Assembly: GCA_910585805.1 (NCBI GenBank)
Contig: CAJUFB010000034.1
Coordinates: 1 to 36,695, forward strand
Reading direction: 5' to 3'
DNA from: an uncultured Acetatifactor sp.
GTDB taxonomy: Bacteria > Bacillota > Clostridia > Lachnospirales > Lachnospiraceae
DNA length: 36,695 nucleotides
Both the position numbers and the translations under genes were made by a program. Below the pieces are notes generated by a model that had not been told where the DNA came from, made no database searches, and saw nothing but the letters and a program-made list of their open reading frames with translations. Positions 32,461 to 36,695 of this stretch are shown here, in pieces; positions within the stretch are counted from its first letter, which is position 1, and the number at the start of each line of letters is the position of its first letter.

Positions 32461-33453
32461 TTATAAGGCGGATGAATTCGCCATTCGCTTTTTTAAGATG
32501 CGGATATCGGGACCTGTGAGCTTGCACAGGGTAAAGCTGCTGGTAATTCTGGAGAAGATCCTGTCCGAATATCTGTCCCGAAGTTCCGCCAGGCTTAAAT
32601 TGGTGGAGATCAGAGTGGCTTTGTTGCGCAAATGGCGCTCATTCAGGCAGGAAAACAGCCGTGAGGTCACGAAGCTGTTGGTGATCTCGGTGCCCAGGTC
32701 ATCGATGATCAGCAGGTCACAGTTGTAAAAATCCTCGTAAAAATCTTCCAGTGCCTCTCTGGCCTTAAAGTCAAAGGAATAGCGAGCCAGAGTGTCAAAC
32801 AGGCCGGAAGCGCTGAAATAGATCACGGAATGGCCGGACTGAAGCAGTTCCCGGGCAATGCAGCCGGAGAGGAAGCTTTTTCCCGTTCCAACGGTACCGT
32901 AAAAAAAGAGATTACAATAGTCTTCCCCAAAAGTCCGTATAAAATCCCGGCTTAAATTTACGGCGGCTTCGAAGCGCTTCAGATCGCTGTCTTCGTAATA
33001 ATCATAGGACAGAGTGGAAAAATTCTCCTGCCCGATCATGTTCTGTATATTGGACTGGGCATAGAGAAGGCGGATCTCCTTCTGCCGGAAGCAATGGCAT
33101 TTTTCTTTTAAACCGTCGGAAGCAGTGAGATATCCTGTATCCTGACAGTCGGAGCAGGTGTACAGAGGCTCCAGATGATCAGGCGGAAAGCCGTGTTCTT
33201 TCAGCAGCTGTTTCTGGCGGTTCGAGATGGAGGCCAGTTCCTGATGAAGCTCTTCAAGCGCATGCTCGTCTCCGTCCAGCATACGCCGGGCGCTGGCTAC
33301 AGACAGGCCGCTGACAGATTCAGCCAGTTCGCGGAAGCCCGGGATGGCCGAATAGACCTTTTCCCGTCTGGCGGCGGAGCGGGCGCGGTTGACATCCCTG
33401 GTGTGTTCATAGTCTCTGATAATGGATTTGTACTGCGAATTGCTGAGTGCCAC
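32461..33453 (-). CDS. dnaI: DnaI/DnaC-like helicase loader ATPase, 330 aa
   Basis: An AAA+ ATPase expected to load the replicative helicase. The N-terminal helicase-binding region ends in a zinc-binding cluster (Cys100, Cys103, Cys119, Cys121 within CSDCQDTGY and KCHCF). Walker A is GTVGTGKS at 186-193 and Walker B LLIIDDLGTE at 247-256. A sensor/arginine-finger region STNLSLAELRDRYSDRIFSR follows. The length is typical. The start is GTG at 33453 with a perfect AGGAGG. It lies 59 nt after the DnaD/DnaB-like gene, the partner seen beside dnaI in Bacillus (dnaB-dnaI). The symbol reflects this context; dnaC is also used in Clostridia annotation. Confidence 0.9.
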   Translation of the reverse strand: MALSNSQYKSIIRDYEHTRDVNRARSAARREKVYSAIPGFRELAESVSGLSVASARRMLDGDEHALEELHQELASISNRQKQLLKEHGFPPDHLEPLYTCSDCQDTGYLTASDGLKEKCHCFRQKEIRLLYAQSNIQNMIGQENFSTLSYDYYEDSDLKRFEAAVNLSRDFIRTFGEDYCNLFFYGTVGTGKSFLSGCIARELLQSGHSVIYFSASGLFDTLARYSFDFKAREALEDFYEDFYNCDLLIIDDLGTEITNSFVTSRLFSCLNERHLRNKATLISTNLSLAELRDRYSDRIFSRITSSFTLCKLTGPDIRILKKRMANSSAL

Positions 33454-33512
33454 TTTGTTCCTCCTGAAATTAGTCGATGCGCGACGGATGCTGTTTTAAA
33501 GTCCGCTGATAT

Positions 33513-34670
33513 TCAGTTGCTTACGAGTTCTTCTTCCAGAGCTTCGAAATCATAGCTGTTCTGGGTGAACTGGTTGAAACGGTTTGCGGGTTTGGGCGCC
33601 GGCGCAGGTTTCTGACGCTGTCGGTAGGCGTCGTCTACTCTGGTTATATCCGATCTGTGGTGTACATTCTGGCGCTTCCAGCTGCTCAGGATCCCCTCGG
33701 CGTACTCAAACCGGTGCTTGTCCGTGGCAAGGACGGTACGCTCACAGGCTTCCAGTATGACATCCGTGGAAAAGTCGTAATCTTTCAGCCAGCGGTTGAT
33801 GTATTCTACCTCTTTTTTGGTAGGGGAGCCGCTTTTGCCCAGGCCGTTCATGATGGTGTAGACATTTTTATCATAGCGGCAGGTCTGCTTCTGGGCCTGC
33901 GAGGGGGTGCTGATTCCTTCTTCCGCCCAGTTTACGGCTACTTTTTCTATGTATTTGAAATCTTTTTTGCCTCTGTCCACACAGTACTGGATCAGATAAT
34001 CGATCAGGTCATCGGAAAAATGCAGTATGTCTATGAAATATAAGATCGTCTTCATCTCAGACGGAGTTAATGGCCTGCCAATGTAGGATTCCGCAATGAA
34101 CAGAAGCTGCGCGGTCTCCTCCCTGTCCCGAAACGCCTTCAGCTGGTCGGCGGAGTAGGACGGTTTCTTATAAGAAGGAACATTCTCCGCAGCTTCAGCC
34201 GGAGCCGAAAGAGACTGGAGGGGAACGGACGCCGCCACGGCTCTGTCGGGCCGGAGAGAAGCGGGCGCTGCCATGGCTCTGTCGGGCTGGACGGAAGCGG
34301 ATGGTATCACGGCCGGAGCGGGGACAAAGGAAGAAGGTCTCCCGGGATCCGGACAGGAGCTTGTCTCCTGGCCTGCGGACAGGTCATGGATATGGATTCC
34401 CACGAGATTTTTTTCATTGTCATAATCCAGATCCAGGAGATTCAGGCCCTGCCAGTATTTCAGCGCGCGAAGCACATCTTTCTCGGTATGGTTGAACTTG
34501 TCCGCGATATCGGACACACTGGTAGCCTGTCTGGCGCTCATCATGCGGAGCAGGTAAAAATAGACCTTCAGCTGTGCATCATTGGCGTCTCTCATATATT
34601 CGTCGATAAAAAGGTTGGATACAACGGTGGAATCAGGAGTTGTTTCTCTGTAAATTGTCAAATGCGCCAT
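33513..34670 (-). CDS. DnaD/DnaB-like replication initiation protein with two DnaB_2 domains, 385 aa
   Basis: A helicase-recruitment protein of the Firmicutes primosome. The N-terminal winged helix (about 15-95) includes DAQLKVYFYLLRMMSARQ and VSDIADKFNHTEKDVLRALK. A Pro/Ala/Ser linker (about 105-160) follows, then a first DnaB_2/DnaD helical domain (about 170-240) with YIEKVAVNWAEEG. A second (about 270-340) ends YAEGILSSWKRQ; both carry the YxxxIxxxW motif. One winged helix plus two such domains is the layout of Bacillus DnaB rather than DnaD (one domain). The linker DNA holds a 22-bp near-repeat (34234-34255 and 34270-34291). First gene of the dnaI-prs-membrane run. Confidence 0.88.
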   Translation of the reverse strand: MAHLTIYRETTPDSTVVSNLFIDEYMRDANDAQLKVYFYLLRMMSARQATSVSDIADKFNHTEKDVLRALKYWQGLNLLDLDYDNEKNLVGIHIHDLSAGQETSSCPDPGRPSSFVPAPAVIPSASVQPDRAMAAPASLRPDRAVAASVPLQSLSAPAEAAENVPSYKKPSYSADQLKAFRDREETAQLLFIAESYIGRPLTPSEMKTILYFIDILHFSDDLIDYLIQYCVDRGKKDFKYIEKVAVNWAEEGISTPSQAQKQTCRYDKNVYTIMNGLGKSGSPTKKEVEYINRWLKDYDFSTDVILEACERTVLATDKHRFEYAEGILSSWKRQNVHHRSDITRVDDAYRQRQKPAPAPKPANRFNQFTQNSYDFEALEEELVSN

Positions 34671-34705
34671 TTTGATACACCTCTCAGCATCTTATTTGAA
34701 TGGTT

Positions 34706-34730
34706 GGGAAGTGATCTGCCGTCACTTCCC
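34706..34730 (-). other. Perfect hairpin in the leader of the primosome operon
   Basis: GGGAAGTGA (34706-34714) and TCACTTCCC (34722-34730), 9 bp with a 7-nt loop, 35 nt before the first start codon. No T-run follows on the minus strand, so it is not a plain terminator; it may be a protein- or RNA-structure control site. Confidence 0.5.
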
Positions 34731-34813
34731 GGTTATGGTCCGGAAGCGGAGACCCTGCGGGAATGATCAGGTCACCGTGCGGTTCGGAAAGACTTGCTTT
34801 TTTCAGTAGGAAA

Positions 34814-34822
34814 AGTATAGCA
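34814..34822 (-). promoter_or_regulatory. Extended -10 promoter of the primosome operon
   Basis: On the minus strand TGCTATACT (34822-34814) fits an extended -10 (TGN-TATAAT). No good -35 exists at 17 bp; a TTGACT is present but 24 bp upstream of the -10. It sits about 70 bp downstream of the DnaA-box cluster, so bound DnaA could activate or repress it. Confidence 0.5.
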
Positions 34823-34889
34823 CAAGGCAAAAGAAAATAAAATAGTCAAATTTCCGAATCTTTTGGAACTGCCTGATTCAGGAAAAAAA

Positions 34890-35014
34890 TGTGGAAAATG
34901 TGGATAATGTGGATAATGTTACAATAACTTGTGGTTTCGCGGTACAGGCGGACAAAAATATCCACAGGCTTACAGGAAGATTTATTGCTCCCGGCCTGTG
35001 GATATTGTGGATAA
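34890..35014. promoter_or_regulatory. Cluster of six DnaA-box-like 9-mers
   Basis: The DnaA box is TTATCCACA (reverse TGTGGATAA). The cluster has TGTGGAAAA (34890-34898), TGTGGATAA (34899-34907) and TGTGGATAA (34908-34916) directly abutting. ATATCCACA follows in the opposite orientation (34958-34966). TGTGGATAT (34997-35005) and TGTGGATAA (35006-35014) then abut again. Three are perfect and three have one mismatch. An 11-bp perfect inverted repeat (ATATCCACAGG, 34958-34968, with 34995-35005) links the middle and right groups. The cluster ends exactly at the murC stop and lies upstream of the primosome operon. Confidence 0.85.
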
Positions 35015-36394
35015 CTAATTTCCCAACAGTGTTTCACCGATTTTCACTACATCTCCCGCGCCCATGGTTATCAACATATCACCGTTTATGCAATTTTCCA
35101 GTAGGAAATTTTCGATTTCGTCAAAGGTGGGGAAGTAGTGGCATTCCGTTCCTGATGCCTGGATCTCCTTCTGCAGCAGTTCTGAACTGACCCCTAAGTC
35201 GTCCGTCTCCCTGGCGGCATAGATATCTGCCAGAACCACGCTGTCCGCCAGAGTCAGTGCCTGGGCAAATTCCTTTAAGAAGGTCTTTGTCCTGGTGTAG
35301 GTATGGGGCTGGAAGACACACCAGATTTTCCTGTGAGGGTAGTTGCGGGCCGCTTTCAGAGTAGCCGTGATTTCTTCGGGATGGTGGGCATAGTCGTCAA
35401 TGACGGTGACGCCGCCCACAGCTCCCTTATATTCGAAGCGGCGGTCAGTGCCTTTATAGGCCTTCAGCGCTTCTATGATAACTGCGTCCTCAATGGAAAG
35501 CCGGTCCGCCAGCGCGATGGCAGCCATGGCATTGAATATATTGTGCTCGCCGGGCACCCGCAGGGTGAAACGGCGTTCTTTGCCTTCCGGGCCATGCAGG
35601 ATAAAGGAGGGATTGCCGAAGCCGTCATAACAAATATCGGCAGGATAGTAATCCGAAGCTGCACTGTGGCCGAAGGTGACGACGGGAGCGCTTAAACCGT
35701 CCGTAATTTCGGAGAGATTTTCTATCTCTCCATTGATGATCAGGCAGCCGTCTTCAGGCAGCAGTTCGGCGTATTTCCGGAAAGAGCGCCGGATGTCCGC
35801 CAGATCCTTGAAAAAGTCCAGATGATCGGCGCTGATGTTCAGGATGATTCCTATCCTGGGGGCAAAATCCAGGAAGCTGTTGGTGTATTCGCAGGCTTCC
35901 GCCACAAAGTAGCCGGATTTTCCGATGCGTATGTTGCCGTCGATGTCCTTCAGGATGCCGCCGACGGTCAGGGTGGGGTCAAGGTTTGCATGGATCAGGA
36001 TCTCGCTGACCATGGAGGTGGTGGTGGTCTTGCCATGGGTGCCGCTGATGCCGATGGGCATTTGGTAATTGCGCATGATCTGTCCCATGAGCTGGCCTCT
36101 GGTCAGGCAGGGGAGATTTCGATCGTGGGCGGCAATATACTCCGGATTGTCCGGGCGGATGGCGCCGGTGAAGACGACACAGTCGATGGGACCGGCCAGG
36201 TTCTCGGCACGCTGTCCGTAGAATACCCGGATCCCTTTCGATTCCAGCGCATCGGTAAGGGCGCTGCGTGCGCGGTCCGAACCGGATACCCGGAAGCCCG
36301 CGTCTGCCAGCAGTTCCGCAAGGGCGCTCATGCTGACACCGCCAATGCCTGCGAAATATATGGATGAGGGTGAGGAAAAATCAATTTGATACAT
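35015..36394 (-). CDS. murC: UDP-N-acetylmuramate-L-alanine ligase, 459 aa
   Basis: Adds L-alanine to UDP-MurNAc, the first amino-acid step of peptidoglycan precursor synthesis; cytoplasmic. The N-terminal Rossmann domain has FAGIGGVSMSALAELL; the ATP loop GTHGKTTTT is at 118-126. EACEYTNSFLDF, LNISADHLDFF, and VIDDYAHHPEEI followed by VFQPHTYTRT are characteristic MurC segments. Length is typical. The ATG at 36394 has AAAGGAG upstream and a clear promoter at 36428-36455. It is a single gene followed on the same strand by the DnaA-box cluster. Confidence 0.97.
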   Translation of the reverse strand: MYQIDFSSPSSIYFAGIGGVSMSALAELLADAGFRVSGSDRARSALTDALESKGIRVFYGQRAENLAGPIDCVVFTGAIRPDNPEYIAAHDRNLPCLTRGQLMGQIMRNYQMPIGISGTHGKTTTTSMVSEILIHANLDPTLTVGGILKDIDGNIRIGKSGYFVAEACEYTNSFLDFAPRIGIILNISADHLDFFKDLADIRRSFRKYAELLPEDGCLIINGEIENLSEITDGLSAPVVTFGHSAASDYYPADICYDGFGNPSFILHGPEGKERRFTLRVPGEHNIFNAMAAIALADRLSIEDAVIIEALKAYKGTDRRFEYKGAVGGVTVIDDYAHHPEEITATLKAARNYPHRKIWCVFQPHTYTRTKTFLKEFAQALTLADSVVLADIYAARETDDLGVSSELLQKEIQASGTECHYFPTFDEIENFLLENCINGDMLITMGAGDVVKIGETLLGN

Positions 36395-36427
36395 GAGGTG
36401 TGCTCCTTTGAAATTATTTCTACCTAT

Positions 36428-36455
36428 ATTATAGGCTATTTTCAGGAAATGTAAA
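36428..36455 (-). promoter_or_regulatory. Sigma-A promoter of murC
   Basis: On the minus strand TTTACA (36455-36450), a 16-bp spacer, then perfect TATAAT (36433-36428). The start codon is about 34 nt downstream of the -10. Confidence 0.8.
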
Positions 36456-36695
36456 TATGAATCGTATTGAAAAGTGGTTTAGGAGAGTGGTAAGATAGTA
36501 AGCATACGAAATTACTTTTGTGTATTCGGCTGGTCATCAACGCAGGAGTTATTTGATGCTGAGCAATGAGCTTTAGAAATAATGAATCTTTTTGCCGGAT
36601 ATTTAGAAAATATAAAGTTTAGCCTCTAATGTGGAAAATAATCCCTAGATGACCCCCAAAAGTAGTACCACATCAGGGAACCATCATCAGAGATA
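36456..36695. other. AT-rich right edge with possible IS end
   Basis: No gene is seen. Near the edge TGACCCCCAAAAGTAGTACC (36651-36670) resembles terminal sequences of IS3-group elements in style, but no transposase is in the window to confirm it. Confidence 0.25.

Noticed and set aside
1..36695. CRISPR array or tRNA/rRNA genes
   Set aside because: No regularly spaced identical repeats with unique spacers and no tRNA-like cloverleaf or rRNA sequence was noticed on either strand.
36651..36695. IS3-type element end at the right edge
   Set aside because: Only a short similarity in style; no transposase, no matching opposite end and no target duplication can be seen in the window.

Overview
The window reads as a chromosomal segment of an anaerobic, Gram-positive Clostridia, most likely Lachnospiraceae. 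The signs are a T-box leader in front of ileS, Firmicutes-type Shine-Dalgarno sites and sigma-A promoters, a sigma-D (motility-type) promoter, a DnaD/DnaB plus DnaI primosome pair, an unusually long PRPP synthetase, lipobox lipoproteins, and moderate GC. The family assignment is inference from gene style, not a search result.

Left part (1-8600): an ankyrin-repeat protein and a small TPR-like protein lie on the minus strand. They diverge from a T-box-controlled, IleRS2-type isoleucyl-tRNA synthetase. Next are a minus-strand regulator with two XRE-type HTH domains, an AT-rich intergenic region full of inverted repeats, and a frameshifted gene for a small secreted cysteine-containing protein.

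Accessory island (8600-12800): a large lipoprotein (propeller-like N-terminal half plus solute-binding C-terminal half) is followed by an 88-bp palindromic element. After it come a short fragment that may be the start of a membrane or ABC-exporter gene, and a minus-strand hicA-hicB module with a third 53-aa cistron resembling the tail of RelB antitoxins. The island ends with a decayed second copy of the lipoprotein gene's 3' end. The toxin-antitoxin module is therefore bracketed by direct repeats.

Middle plus-strand run (12800-25200): glycogen phosphorylase, a metallophosphoesterase lipoprotein, a GNAT acetyltransferase, an aconitase-superfamily hydratase of YbhJ-like size, a structured hairpin repeat, and an SseB-domain protein. 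These are followed by a protein with calcium-loop motifs behind a strong sigma-D promoter candidate, a membrane-anchored M23/LytM-fold protein that has lost its metal ligands, and an imidazolonepropionase-like amidohydrolase.

Right part (25200-36700), all minus strand: murC, then a tightly packed six-gene run: a DnaD/DnaB-like initiation protein, a DnaI/DnaC-like helicase loader, an atypical PRPP synthetase, and three multi-pass membrane proteins, at least two of the PTPS_related (PF10131) type. Between murC and the replication genes is a cluster of six DnaA-box-like 9-mers, five of them directly abutting in blocks of three and two. This suggests DnaA control of the primosome operon.

The most noteworthy items are the DnaA-box array, the direct-repeat-flanked hicAB module with its extra RelB-tail cistron and helically phased operator repeats, the natural with/without comparison for the 88-bp palindromic element, and the structured repeats near 7.7 kb and 19.8 kb.
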